Assembly: GCF_000327385.1 (NCBI RefSeq)
Contig: NW_008709979.1
Location: 259,670-323,669 of the forward strand
Source of the DNA: Lottia gigantea
Taxonomy: Eukaryota > Mollusca > Gastropoda > Lottiidae
Length of the DNA stretch: 64,000 bases
Reading direction: 5' to 3'
The notes beneath the pieces were generated by a model. The model searched no databases. It was not told the DNA's origin and saw only the letters and a program-made list of their open reading frames with translations. Of this stretch, positions 22,442 through 34,845 are shown piece by piece. Each line of letters starts with the position of its first letter. The stretch's first letter is position 1. Position numbers and translations under genes: made by a program.

Positions 22442-25400
22442 ATGGAGAATTTATTGTTGTCTGAATATCACAAAGAGTTCTTCAATTTAGGAGGAGGTGT
22501 AGGTACATAATAATATTCATTTTTTTTTTACTTATCCTCATACTCGAAGGAAAGATTCACTTATGTCATGGAAAGTAAGAACTGTATAGTGGATTATTTA
22601 AAAAATATTGAATTCCACCATAAGAAGATTAGTGTCTGCTTTCCTGTCAGTAGAAAAGAGGTATGTAGTTCATCAACGCCAACGGTGGTGTGTCAACTAT
22701 GCCACGTTTCGACCCCATCACATCAGATAGAAGAGGGTTTTTTTGAATAAACAGTAAAGACAGGTAGTACCGTACAGTGGTGTAACCTATTTTCGTGGAT
22801 ATAAGGTTTCAACACTGAATTTCGTCAAAGTTAAAAAAACGAAAAAAATTTTTTATGTCTTAGATGTTTCCTCAGATATTTTACAAAATAATTAAAATTG
22901 GTTTATTTCGATTTTCTTAATGAATCCTTCACTTTGACCCATATTTCATGAACAACCAATTCGGGAACGGCGGCAGAATGCATCACCTATTTTCGTGTAC
23001 AATGTTTGATCTATAAATAAGTCTAGAAAAACAAATTGTATGGACACCGGGTGGTATAATTAACTTCTCTTAGTATTTATCTTTAATATCAATTCATCAT
23101 AACTAGTGACAATTCCTTCAAAGAACCACGATTTAAAAAAAAATAGTGACTGACAAAATAAGATACGTAGCGTGATTTATTGCTAAAAGTCACTGAAACA
23201 ACATAAGAATTTGGTCCACTTTGTGTTCCATAGAAATTTTCTGCTGACACGGAATCCTCTAGTTGATCACGTGACTTCATTCGTTGGATTATATTCTAGC
23301 AGACGACATTATAATTAAATTCGGCCGATAAAAGATTGTGACGTTTGGTAATAAGTGAAATCCGCCATTTTGTATTTGTCAAAGTATACATTAATACATT
23401 TTACCTTGCTTGAAATTACTGGATTCATTCTACTAGCTGATATTGTACACAAAACCCATGTTTATCAAAACAAACTAATGCGGAGATCGCGCAAGGTCGC
23501 TCACGTAAATTATTAATCATTTCCGAAAATCCACGAATAATAGGTTTACACGAAATTAGGTTACTTGACTGTATATTACCTAATTTCATCAAAAAAAAAC
23601 CAAAAAAAAAACCAAAAAAATAACCCGGACAAATTCCTAAATAATTCTTATTCAAAATATAATTACAGTTGTTTTTTACGTTTTGCTTATGGTCTTCGAC
23701 CCACATTTCATGAGTAAACAACACAACTCCAACGACTGCAAAATAGCAGGTGTTCTAATTGAGTGGAGAGTGTTCAATCTAAAAATAGGTAGGGGAAACC
23801 ACAGGTACTTGTGGACAATATTGCTATTGGTGAAGCATTTGAGATTTTGTTGGTGGACTGATAAGTACTGGTATTATAAAATGTTAAGGTAAGTCACTCT
23901 GAGTTTGTTTACATGTCAAGTTGAGGTATCATGTGGTTACTGATTATCATCATCAATTTTTTTTTTATTAAAAATGACATTCACATTATATGTATGTACA
24001 GTATAGTTTGTACAATTCTGTAACTATAAGTTATGCAAAAGCGTTGATCACATGATTCAGGTCAAGGTCAAGGTGCGCGCATAGTACATGTCATTTCTAC
24101 GTTTCAAAATGTCGAAAAAAACTATGAATCAGGAAAGAAAACAATGAAGAACCGGATTAAATGAGCTAAATGAATAATTATTTCCCAATAAGTGAAATTA
24201 TTATCGGTAGAGAAAAGAAATAAGTCATCAGATGTACAAAATCTCAAATGCTTCACTGCTATCCTGTCCACAAGTACCCGAGGGAGAAACATGCTCGTTG
24301 GAAGCCAAGTGATGAGTATAACATAACAATTTTAGTAATTTTTTTTCTTTTAAATCAATTCATTTTAAAGGTAGGTCTATACTTACTTCGTAGGATGACC
24401 AAAAAATTGAAACTTTTAAACTTGGCCCTAATGAGTATTTGTTCATCAGTGGAGTTACCTTTTTGACATGCTTTCAATACTGTAGTTGCTTAGTTTAATG
24501 GATATAATATTGTCTTATTATAAGCTTATAGAGATTCTAATCTTGAGTCAAGGGCCATGGCACACAAGTCCATTCAATGACCAAGTTGAGACTTTAGATT
24601 TATGTCATTTCTAAGTATTTTGTGACCGAAGAAAGAGAAGTTAAAGTCAAATCTTCCAGTCTGCGTATGTATTACCTTGTCTGGCAAGCTATCTTTTCCA
24701 AGTTCTTGGCAAGTGGGTATTACATTAAGAAACAAAATGTGAACATGAATTTCATGAAGATGACATTTGTTATAATTTTTTTGGTTGACAGAAATTAGAA
24801 GACATTATTTCAAGTGGTAAAGTTGATAAAGCTTGGTTTATACCGGGTCATATTTTTGTATTGTATAATGATAAACAACAACTGTCAACGTTTGATTGTA
24901 AACCAGCTCACCTACAGGTTTGTAGTCTAATATATAATTATGTAACAATGCATGATAGAAATGTCTGTGTCTGAATGCTATGAATGTAGGATGATGTAAA
25001 TGTAGTGTGGTGGAGTCAATATGTTAAAGGGGTGGTTCATCATTTTCGGGGGTTAATTGGTGTCTTGAAATACGTATTTAGTCTTCAGAAGTGCTAGAAA
25101 TTCACAAATATTGCATAACTCCTTTCAAAATATCTCAAAGTAAGAATTTCGCTTTCTATATAAGAAAAGACTACTTCCATCATTTTAACATTCTAATGCA
25201 GATAATTCTGTAAAAACATGGATTTGATGCTAAAATTTCAACAGTGAGCTGTAATAATTGTTACTGATTACATTAGCTTAAAAATTTCTGTTTCTGAGAC
25301 AAAAGTATGATTGGTCAAACAGATGGCAAACCTGTCCCTTTAATAGTAAATTGTATTCATATTAGTCAGACACTGATATGTTCCATGATCACACGGTGAG

Positions 25401-28400
25401 TAAAGTTCTTCCAAATCATGTCTTATGACCACTATAGGAAATAGTTATAACCTTGGTGTAACCAACACACAAAAAGTTGGAAACTAAGGTGTGACCCATG
25501 GATAGAGAGAAAGATGATAAGAAATAAGGATGAATGAGTGAAGAAAGGAAGGGTAGACTCAGTTGATATTTAAGATTTAAAATTGAAGTGAGTATGTGAT
25601 TACAGTGATTTCACAATTTAATTTTTTTTTTTTATTTCTACAGCAATATGAAGATACAGTATTTTTAGACTTTGTGGATATTACCAGTCCTATTGTTGAT
25701 ATAGTTACTGCTGATATTTATCATAATGTTATATTTATAGTAAGTTAATATCTTATTGCTTCTAATGAACAGCCAAAGTAAGGTGTCTTCATGTGTGCAA
25801 TGAAAAAAATTTTGAAAAAATTACCGTTTCAAACAATAAAAATGCATTTCAAACTTGTCTTTCACTAGATCCTCACTACACATCAAGTGAACCTCCAAGC
25901 ATTTTGAGGTGTAGAATATAAATTTTCTGGTCACTTCCTAATTTCCTATATCTGGAGCTGCGGTGGTTCAGTGAGTTAGACACTTGCTCACTAAACAGAA
26001 GGTCCAGGGTTGAATCCCTGCATAGGTCGAAAAAAAACCTTCAATTTTTCAACCCATTTTCCCCTTGTCAGTGATGCAGGTAAGAAGGACAGACATGGAA
26101 AAAGTGTCTAGTCGTTCGGAGGGGACAATAAACCGAGGCCCCATGTGCTACAGGCTGTGCAAGATAATTTTCCCTTGAAAGTTGGAAATCGAAAAAGAGC
26201 AGGCTGCTGCTGTCCTGGCAAAATTTCCCTCATTACACCTTGCATAGTGCAGAAAAGGAGGACTTAAAAATCCATTCATTTTACTTTCTATATCTGTTTC
26301 ACTCTTTAAGAGCAATTATCTTCAAAGGGCAGAAATTAATTTATGTTAGATAACTTCAGGTTTTACCAATATTTGTTAACTTTTTTGAGTGTTGTTTATA
26401 TGTTAAACTTTGATTAAAATATCCTTTCCTTTCATATTTAGATTTTTAAAAATGGAACTGTACAATTATGGCAATATACAGATTCACAGACATGGACATC
26501 AATAATAGAACTGAATATATTACATACAGACCACAGTGAAATTATTAGTTTCTGTGTACATGATGATCATAGTGCCATTTATTGGTGTGAGAAACATAAT
26601 ACAACAGTCTCTATTTGTAAGAGGACCTTGCCCTCTGGTAAATATTTTGTAATTCTTATGAAGTAGGTCTTGTTTTGCTACATAGAGTGTCCTTATTTGA
26701 CAATTGCTGGTAGTATAAAATTGTGTATAGGATCACATTCCAGCTGGTTCTTGAAAGACCTCTTAGCAGTGATGAATTACTGATTTAATTATTTCTTAAC
26801 ATAACCATGCTAAGAGTTTCAAAAATTCTGATTTACCTTCAGTTTGTGACAAATTTTATATATTTTCTATGTATAGATTTGGAAGAGAAGTCAATAGGAA
26901 AAGCAGAAGTAATTTTATCTAATTGTCCAGTATCTGATATTTTTAATATCAAAGATTTTCTGGCTATAGTTATCAGGTTAGATATATTATATAATGTTCT
27001 GAAAATAGTTTGACTCTATTTCATTTCCTGTCAATACTTAAAATTAAAAGTTTAGGTTGGTTTTCAGTTGAAGCTTTCTTTCATCCTGGGCTCTCCAGTA
27101 TTTTCATTACTTTGTTTAGAAGATCATTTAAGCAACTGTGATCTTCATCTATTATAAGAATGACAGTCATGTTTCTTGAGCATAAGAGTGTTTGTCATTA
27201 CAGTATGCCATAAAACTCTGAGCTGTTTGACGGCTGCTCAATTACATCTCACCAAATATTTGACAACAAAAGTTGAAATTTTGGGCTGTTTGATTCAAAG
27301 TAAACTGAACCACTGTTTCAGCGAATTTCTTCTCCGGTTATGTATATATTTGTATAATGTTGTACATTTAGACAGGACGTTAATCAAGTACCTATAAAGA
27401 TTATATGGAGACCCAGTTCAGATCATCTGATATTATTTATAGACGGTACCAAACACAAGATTGACAGCTGCTGGACCAATCAAACTATAGATTTTAAGAA
27501 AATATTGCTAAGGTGTATTCCTGTTATATTGCAGGTAATGATTTAACATGAGTTGCTTTAAATCAAATGGCATATGGTATTATGCAGGCAAAAAGTATTC
27601 AGAAGCAAGACTGCAGGGCTTTCCTTGGTTAAAATATTTATTTTAAAAAAAAGATTATACGAAGCATATAAGCTGTAAAATGTCAGTATAATTTCCACAA
27701 GTTTTGACTGAGAAAATTCAATGCAAACACGATTGTAATGGAGAGCTAAAAAACTTGGTTTATGTGTTATTTCAGTGGAAATTACCATTTACAAAAAACA
27801 TCACTATTCAGGACTCTATAACTAAAGAACTATTATCAATAGGGAATGATGGGAAATCACAAATTGTAAATGTTGACCTAGGTAGGTGAGACATAAATTC
27901 TATTTTGTACTTTCTAACTTACAAAATATCTTGTCACAACAGGATTAACATATCTAAATTTGGTGGACATTAGGAAATTTTCTTAAAATAGTTTGCAACT
28001 GTCTTGAGTCATCTTGAAAGTCAACAATAGAATTTGAGATAAACATATCACAATGTAAAATATCAATTCAACATTTACCCTGTCAAAAATACTTTGACGT
28101 TCCATCAAACGATCAGTAAATGTGCACTGCACAAGGCTTTTTGACAATTAAAATTAAAACAAACTTATTAAGAGTTTAATTTTTTTTCTCATTAGATTTA
28201 TCTGTTTATATATTTAAAGGTGAAATAGGAAGAGTAAGCATGACACCATTAGATTTACCAAATGATATCAATGTAAATGAAGCAAACTGTTTTCTATCAA
28301 ATGGTTTTTTAGGAGTATGTGGTAAATTTTCCGTCAAGTATGTTTGTTTTTCAAGACATATGAAAAAAAACTTTATATTTGTAGCCTTATGTTTGTATGG

Positions 28401-31400
28401 AATATGCAGATTTCATTTTAAATATCATATATGTGGGCCTATATTCAATGAAGTGCTTTGTAAAGTGCAATTTTTATTACAAAATTTCCTTTTATCATCA
28501 TAATTATTTTGTAATATTGAAAAGATTATTTATAAATTTTATATTGCAATACCATTTCATTCAAAACTGTTAGTCCCGAAACTTGTCATCCAGAAAACTC
28601 TAAAGTGAACTTGACAGGTTGTTCTCTTTCTTTCAGGATATACAGTTTACATACTGGAAAGTTATTACAAAATATGAGATTTTTAGAACATTCTGTTATT
28701 ATTGGTCCAGTAAAATGTAGTAATCAAGTTTATACAGGAGCAATACTTACTCAGTCAGATTTCTTCATTATACAGGTATTTTTAAGAATTGTCTCAAGTG
28801 TATTTTTTAAAGAAATTCTCTGTATTCTGTGAATATCATCTCTGAATCAAAATGTGGCTCAAATGAAATTGCAGTATGTATGGAAATATTTTGAATTTGG
28901 CTGATGCTGTACAAGGTACAAGTGGCCCGTGATGGGCTTTAAGTAGTTCTTTTCTTTCTTGTTGATTTATATGTGAAAAAAAATAAGTACTAGATAGTGC
29001 CTTGATACCATATTTCTAGTTTTGTCTTATTTTCATTTTATTTTTAGAAAACGACACATGTTGATCAGCTAGTTAGTGAATTATCAGATAATGTTACATT
29101 TCAAACTGATGCTTTAGAATATGCTAAATACTCTCAGGTAGGCTATAAATACTCTCAGGTAGGCTATAAATACTCTCAGGTAGGCTATAAATACTCTCAG
29201 GTAGGCTATAAATACTCTCGGTAGGCTATAATTTGACAAATATTAGTGATATTTAGTAATGATAATCTTAAGGAAACATCCGTTTGACAAATTGTACCTT
29301 GGTCCCAGAAAAGGAAATATTTAAGCTAGGCCAATCAGTAATAATGTCTTGAACTTACTGCCTAAATTTTAGTTTTCAAATGCATGTTTGTCCAGAATCA
29401 TTCACATTAGAAATAAAAAAAAAATACTCATCTTTTCTTGAGACTAGAAAAGACATATATAGAAATAGAAAGAGAAATTCCAAGGTTGAGCTAATTTTAA
29501 AGGAATTGTGTTTCTAGTACTTTTGAAGATTATTTATATATTCAAGGTCCAAATCAATCCCTGCAAATGTTGCCACTGTCCATTTAAGTGATGAATAAGG
29601 TTCATATATGGTTAGATAGTTCAATATGATTTTTGTGTGAAAGAAATAATTAGTTTCCTTCTGTTTAATTAGATAAGAGAAGAAGATGAAGAGATTAGGA
29701 AGAAATTAGAAAATTTGAAAATCAAATGGTACAAAGAAAAAGATGAAACACCAAAATCACAACTAATCCAAACAATAGGTATGACTTTATCTTTCAATAG
29801 AATTACTATTTCCCTTTGAATACACCTCAAGTTATGTAAAGACAAAATCAAAATTTTTCTAATCTTGGGCAGGATTCATACCAAAATACCTAGCAGACGA
29901 CAATCCAACTGGCTACAGACTGAGCTATTCCACAAGGTAGTTGACTAGGAAGTGAAGGGAGGGGAAAGGTGATATAAAAGCACTATTTATTCTCTATCTG
30001 TTGTTTAGGACCATTTATTGAAGAATTCTGGAGACTCGAAGAGTTGACTGGTAGTAAAATGGCAAAAACTGTAAGTTACAGTATAATATACTAACTCTTG
30101 ATTTTCATTACTATTTGATGATGGACGAGTCAATTCATCACTCCATTACCATTACCTAAATAGTAATAGGTATGGAATGTGCCAGAGATAGAAAATAAAG
30201 CAAAGGTACACATTTTAGATAACTCTCATTAAATTAATATTACTATTGTTGAAAAGTAATCTGCTTCTTTTTCAATCACACTAACATCTAAACATTACTA
30301 GTATGATAATTGATTTGATATTTGTTATAATTTATGGTTTGTGACCATAATATAAATATTTCAAAATATACACATACTCAAACTCATACACAATCAAATC
30401 ATTAATATCATTAATATCAATTATTGAAGTTAAGATTTACAACATATTTATACATTTACAGCAAATAAAGGATATAGAAACAGAAATTGAAGCTATTTTA
30501 ACAGAAAACGTAAACCAACCATTGGCATGGCAACAATCAAAGTTAATGATATTATGTGAGAAATTCCCATCCAATACCTTACAGATGTTCCTTACTAAGT
30601 TAAATTTTCATCAAGGTAAGAGAACTTATGACATAATCTTGATAATTACCTGTTATATCTATGTTGTATAAATGAATGGGAAGCACCATTCCATAGTATA
30701 ACTTGTTACTTTTTTTCTTACGATAAATCTCTATCATTATGTAGATATACTATAAATGTTTACTTTTGATCTTTTATTTACTTTTATTAGATGTCTTTCT
30801 TATGGCCTTTGATTGTTGTCATCCATGTAATTGTTTATTGTTTAATTGTGTATATTGTTTGTATTCTCAATGAGGGGCAGAATGGAAGATTATTATTATT
30901 ATTAATGAGTTGTTTTTGCCTGTACTCAAATAATAATCCTTTCTCAACATGATACTGTGGTCGTTTTTGCTGCCATTCAGTGCTTACCTTACAAACCAAT
31001 TAAGTACAAGATGCACATGACAAGTCCTCCTTTTAGTTAGTGTACCTATTTACAAAGGACAATAGCCACACAAAGCAAGTTTTCATTTGGTTCTAGTTGT
31101 AGTTCTTGGAGAATGTACTAAGGCATAATTACAAGTAGAAATCTGGCACGTAGGCTTACAATCAAATAACCATGTATATGTTATAATCAAATAGTCATCC
31201 TGGATATCTGAAAATAACTCAGATGAATGACATAGCAAAGACAATGTCGGTAAAAATCTTATAAATCATGTTGCTATTAGGATGGATGTGTTTTATTTGT
31301 ATTTTTTCCACCAATCATTTTGAGAAACCAGGGTTCATGTCTAGTGTATTGTATTGATGTATGTTTCTATTAAATGGTACAAGTACAAGATATAAAGATA

Positions 31401-34400
31401 TAAGTGGCTAGTGAAGAGAAACTATATACCTATGATGTTTTTATTTTATTTTCACAAGTATAAGGTTTCTCTCCTCTACCAACTTGACTTCAACAAAGTT
31501 TATTATGTAATTGAATGGTAACTGGTTAATGTTAAAAAATCTCAATCTTGCTTCAACCCGAAACATACAAAGCAGCTGTGTACCGCTGTTCCATTGACCA
31601 TTAATTGGACATCTGTTTTTAGGCGAGAGAAACTATATACATATGATGTATTTTTTTATTTTCACAAGTATAAGGTTTCTCTCTTCTACCAACTTGACCA
31701 CTACAAAAATCATTATAACAGACTGTTTTTGTGTAAACATACAAAACAGCAACAGACAAGCATTTCTCAGACTTTCTTTGGGTTATAAACAGTTGTCTGT
31801 GGGAGTCGGTTTATTTTGTGATGGTTTCTGCTCCTTTTCTTAATGTTAATAATCTTCTTAAATAATTTGTAACCAACATATTGACATGAATAATAATAGC
31901 ATAATAATCTTGATCTTTATTGCGTTTGGATTGAATTATGATAAATATTTCAGATTGTGTTAATGATGTTGATATGTTAAAATGGAAGAAAGTTTTAGGA
32001 TTAGATGTAACAGATCCTGGCAGTCAGAAATCCTTCATTTTTAATCAAATATGTAGATTAATATATAAATTATATCCAGAATATTTGGTAAGTCAGAATC
32101 TTTTTTGTTGTTTAAAAAAATGTCTAGCTTTCTGCCCTCCATATTGTTCATAACCAAGATGGAAGAGATGCTTTCTCCATGTCAGCCCCTCTGATTTACA
32201 TCACTGAAAGGAGAAAACTTATGTCAATTACAAACACAACACCAGCCCTAGGTAATCTTGCAAGCTTCAAACTCAATGAGTCACCACAGTTTCCTCTGAA
32301 TCATTCAAAGTATTGCAAATTTGTATTACTGATGTATTCTTGAACATATGTCTGTCAAATCAGTCCATATTTAAAATTTTGAACATTTTTGTTTTATTTA
32401 TTTTGATTTATAGGTTAAGTTTGTAAACATGGCACAACAAGTTAGTGAGAGGAATATTGGTGTTTCAGCTTTTGTTCGAAAAAGACATTTGGTAAGCAAT
32501 TAATTTCATATTCTGCAAGAGATATCTGAATATATTTAACACTGAGAAGAAATTCAATAAAAATCATAAAACTGGAACATCAAATAATCTCTTGAATAAT
32601 ATGAGATCTGTAGTGTACTGTACAGTATGAATTTAACATCAATAGAATAATGTTTGGTGTCATTTGACTTGAGGTTAGATGTAAAATTTTCATTCAAGGG
32701 AGAAACCAGTGAAGATATAAATATAAATTACTACTTTGAGGTATATTACTTCTGAAGTCAATTTACATAATTTCCTGCCCCAATTACCACCAGAAAATGC
32801 AGATAGTTGCCCTCTTAATCCATATTTATGTGATTTGTTTCTATAGTTACAGTATTATCAGAAGGCTTTAGACTGTCTACCTGACCCAATGACCTCTACA
32901 CAACCTAAACTAGCAGTTCTATCTACATCTCAACTATTGTTAGCATCGTAAGTTTTCTCTTATATTCTTGACCATACAAACTGAACAGCAGGACATGAGA
33001 TTTAAAGGGATGGATGCACCATTTTGGGATGTTGATCTGAGTCTTGAATATAAGTAAATAGTCTTCAGAAGTACTAGACATGTACAAAAATGGCATAATT
33101 CCCTAAAAAATATCTTAAGCTTGGAATTTCTTTTCCTTTTTCTATAGATGTGTTTTCTATATATGACACTTAATTCTTGACACACATGGATTAGAAGACA
33201 GTGAGCTGTGAACAATATTACAGATTGGCTTAGCTAACACAAAATTCCGTTTCTGAGACTATGGTATGGTCAGAAAAATGATTCATCTGTCAATTTATTT
33301 TTATTTGGTGAATGCCATTTGAAGTGATTTTATATTTATATTTATACAACATATATTGAGTCGGGAAGTGTTTTTGAGGCCTTTTAGCGGTGCAAATGGT
33401 ATAAGTGTTGACCGTTATCATTTATTGGTACATTTACAAGAGATATGGCCTAAATGTCACAGTACTGTGACGTTACTGTAGTGTATGACATTAATTTGGT
33501 CCATTCAATGCCTAGATGACAATAGCTCCAATTTGTTACTTTTGTACAAAGCTTTAGATGAAGGACCAGTTAACCCTTGTGTATGTTTAATCTATCTTCA
33601 TTGTGAATGATTTCTAATTCAAGGGGAGATAAGAATTGCTTGATTAAAGCAGTAAGATATTTATTACAACATGAAGAGTGGAATGCAGTATTTAAATTAT
33701 TACAAGATAATCAGATTGAAATGAAGCAGAAATCAATGCTGTTATATTTACTGGTAACACATTTAACTCAGGTGGGTGAATACACATTATTTGACTTTGA
33801 CAATGTTTGATTTACAGACATCAATATTGGAACTAATGTTACTTCCATGTTTACCAGCTGTTAAAACTCTATTCCACGTAAAGCCACTGTGGATGTTAAG
33901 ATTTTGGTATGCTGTTACATGTACTGTTGACTTAATAATATCAGTCATGACAGGCAGTTTTTTATGTATTTATTAAAACCAGTTTTTGGTATTCATATTG
34001 TTGATGAAATATGGTTGTCTAGAAATTGACATTTGTTTTAGCCAATGCCGTAAACATTTTTTTTTCCTTTTCAGAAAGGGAATTTATCAGAATATAAGAA
34101 AGATCTCTCTCACCTTATTCCTAATAAGGACAGGTAAAAATATTTTTAATATATGCAGCTTCTCCAGCATTTCACCAAACTCCTATCTGTGTATATTGGA
34201 TAGGATCTAGAAAGTGTTGGGAGTGATAACTCAATGAGTTGTTTATGAGTTGTTGCGGTTAAGAATTCGTTTCAGTTAGCTACATGTATGATTAATTAAC
34301 TCCCTTCATGAAGCATTATTTGATTTCTTAAAAACTATTATTGCTGTTTGCATAGATTACTGTGGGAACTTGATTTCGACCTTCACAACATATAGTATAA

Positions 34401-34553
34401 ATTTTATATAATTATTCTAATTTCAGTTGTATAAACATTAAAGACATTTTTGAAGAGTCTGAAAACACAAATCTACCAACTAAGAGTCCAGAGCAACCAG
34501 CCATATCTTCTATACAGCCTTTATTAAAGGATTTATTTCTGGAAGAACAATAA
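22442..34553 (+). CDS. HPS6: HPS6, BLOC-2 complex subunit (21 exons, 776 aa)
   Basis: HPS6 works with HPS3 and HPS5 in BLOC-2, which routes cargo from endosomes to lysosome-related organelles. Exons: 22442-22498, 22550-22660, 24792-24917, 25644-25739, 26442-26637, 26877-26976, 27372-27534, 27776-27881, 28220-28337, 28637-28775, 29048-29137, 29673-29778, 30009-30070, 30462-30615, 31954-32087, 32414-32491, 32847-32947, 33624-33771, 33818-33877, 34075-34133, 34427-34553. Phases agree throughout and the model gives 776 residues; human HPS6 is about 775. Shared landmarks: WCEK then CKRTLPSG (human WCEE, CVRTLEPSG), IIWRPSS (LIWSPGK), IDFKKILLRCIP (WDFRTLLRGLP), LKWKKVLGL (DVWKKVLGG), LLLASGDKNCLIKAV (LLLSSGRPKAVLQAV). 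The N-terminal half looks beta-propeller-like, the C-terminal half helical. Human comparison is from memory. The first two exons and the 51-bp intron between them are least certain. Human HPS6 has one coding exon. Confidence 0.88.
22782..23564. mobile_element. Possible inverted-repeat element in HPS6 intron 2
   Basis: The left end GTAACCTATTTTCGTG is mirrored at 23549-23564 by CACGAAATTAGGTTAC. A further CACCTATTTTCGTG lies at about 22984 inside. The arms are short and imperfect, there is no coding capacity, and target duplications were not found. It could also be unrelated chance repeats. Confidence 0.35.
23793..24285. mobile_element. Inverted-repeat element (MITE-like) in HPS6 intron 2
   Basis: The left arm GGTACTTGTGGACA...GAAGCATTTGAGATTTTGT (about 23803-23855) is mirrored at about 24236-24280 by ACAAAATCTCAAATGCTTC...TGTCCACAAGTACC. 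The arms are about 50 bp with few mismatches and the whole is about 490 bp. The unrelated AT-rich centre has no protein-coding signal. Confidence 0.65.
25024..25343. mobile_element. MITE family A, copy 2
   Basis: A 320-bp copy in the HPS6 intron 24918-25643. It starts TTAAAGGGGTGG and ends CTGTCCCTTTAA. Inside it shares AGTCTTCAGAAGTGCTAGA, ACATGGATTTGATG and TCTGTTTCTGAGAC with the copies at 12514 and 33002, with more divergence at the left end. Confidence 0.8.
25955..26284 (+). mobile_element. tRNA-derived SINE, complete, with target duplications
   Basis: The head (25955-26025) is tRNA-like, with A box GCGGTGGTTCAGTGAGTTAG and B box GGGTTGAATCCC. A conserved-looking body follows with GTCGTTCGGAGGGGACAATA then ACCGAGGCCCCATGTG, and a tail ending GAGGACTTAAAAATCC. 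Flanking direct repeats TTTCCTATATCTG (25942-25954) and TTTCTATATCTG (26285-26296) are the expected target duplications. I believe the body is of a kind common in mollusc and other lophotrochozoan SINEs; that is recollection, not a search. It lies in an HPS6 intron. Confidence 0.85.
29127..29231 (+). repeat. Splice-donor tandem array, 21-bp unit (HPS6)
   Basis: The HPS6 exon 29048-29137 ends ...AAATACTCTCAG with donor GTAGGC. The 21-bp block AAATACTCTCAGGTAGGCTA(T) is repeated head to tail, giving four further donors after the true one; the last copy lacks one base. Since 21 bp is seven codons and the unit has no stop, splicing at the second, third or fourth donor would insert VGYKYSQ once, twice or three times. 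Copies are nearly identical, so the array is young or kept uniform. Confidence 0.92.
29285..29600 (-). mobile_element. MITE family A, diverged copy (reverse)
   Basis: In the HPS6 intron 29138-29672. Read in reverse it shares the internal order of the family: a gaagtactagaaa block, the tttctatttctatatatgtcttttcta block, then a gctcaaaat-like block. The TTAAAGGG ends are not recognisable. It is closest to the other reverse copy at about 54995-55265; the stretch TCTTTTCTTGAGACT is common to both. Confidence 0.5.
29870..29945 (-). repeat. tRNA-like SINE head (relic)
   Basis: On the minus strand, GGTATGAATCCTG resembles a B box and TGGAATAGCTCAGTCTGTAG an A box, about 35 bp apart. It lies in the HPS6 intron 29779-30008. 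No SINE body is obvious beside it. Confidence 0.45.
31395..31715 (+). repeat. Direct duplication, ~80 bp, two copies
   Basis: Segments at about 31417-31495 and 31625-31703 match closely (AGAGAAACTATATAC, TTTTCACAAGTATAAGG, TTTCTCTC(T)TCTACCAACTTGAC). They lie about 210 bp apart in the HPS6 intron 30616-31953. The AGAGAAAC start is mirrored by the later GTTTCTCT, so each copy also forms a weak hairpin. Confidence 0.65.
33002..33294. mobile_element. MITE family A, copy 3
   Basis: In the HPS6 intron 32948-33623. It starts TTAAAGGGATGGATGCACCA and shares AGTCTTCAGAAGTACTAGA and ACACACATGGATTAGAAG with copies 1 and 2. The right end is eroded: ATGATTCATCTGTCAATTTA stands where CATCTGTCCCTTTAA would be expected. 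Confidence 0.75.
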
Positions 34554-34845
34554 TCAAAACTAATATTTCTGTGATAACTATGGCCTCGGGAATGAGACAC
34601 ATGTATAGAAATATGAAAATGTCATAATTAAAAAAACTTCCAAACATTGTGCAATATTTAAACCATTTCTACATTTGTTATGTTTTGTATTTAGTAAAGA
34701 TAGATTTTATTTTAGTGTTATCATTCATGATTAGGTACAGCTGGGTACAGATCATTCCCAGATGTAGATCCTTTTAAATAAAGACGATTCCTAGATTGAT
34801 GTAGATCCTCTTGAATAGAAATTACCCCCAGATATAGGTACTTTA

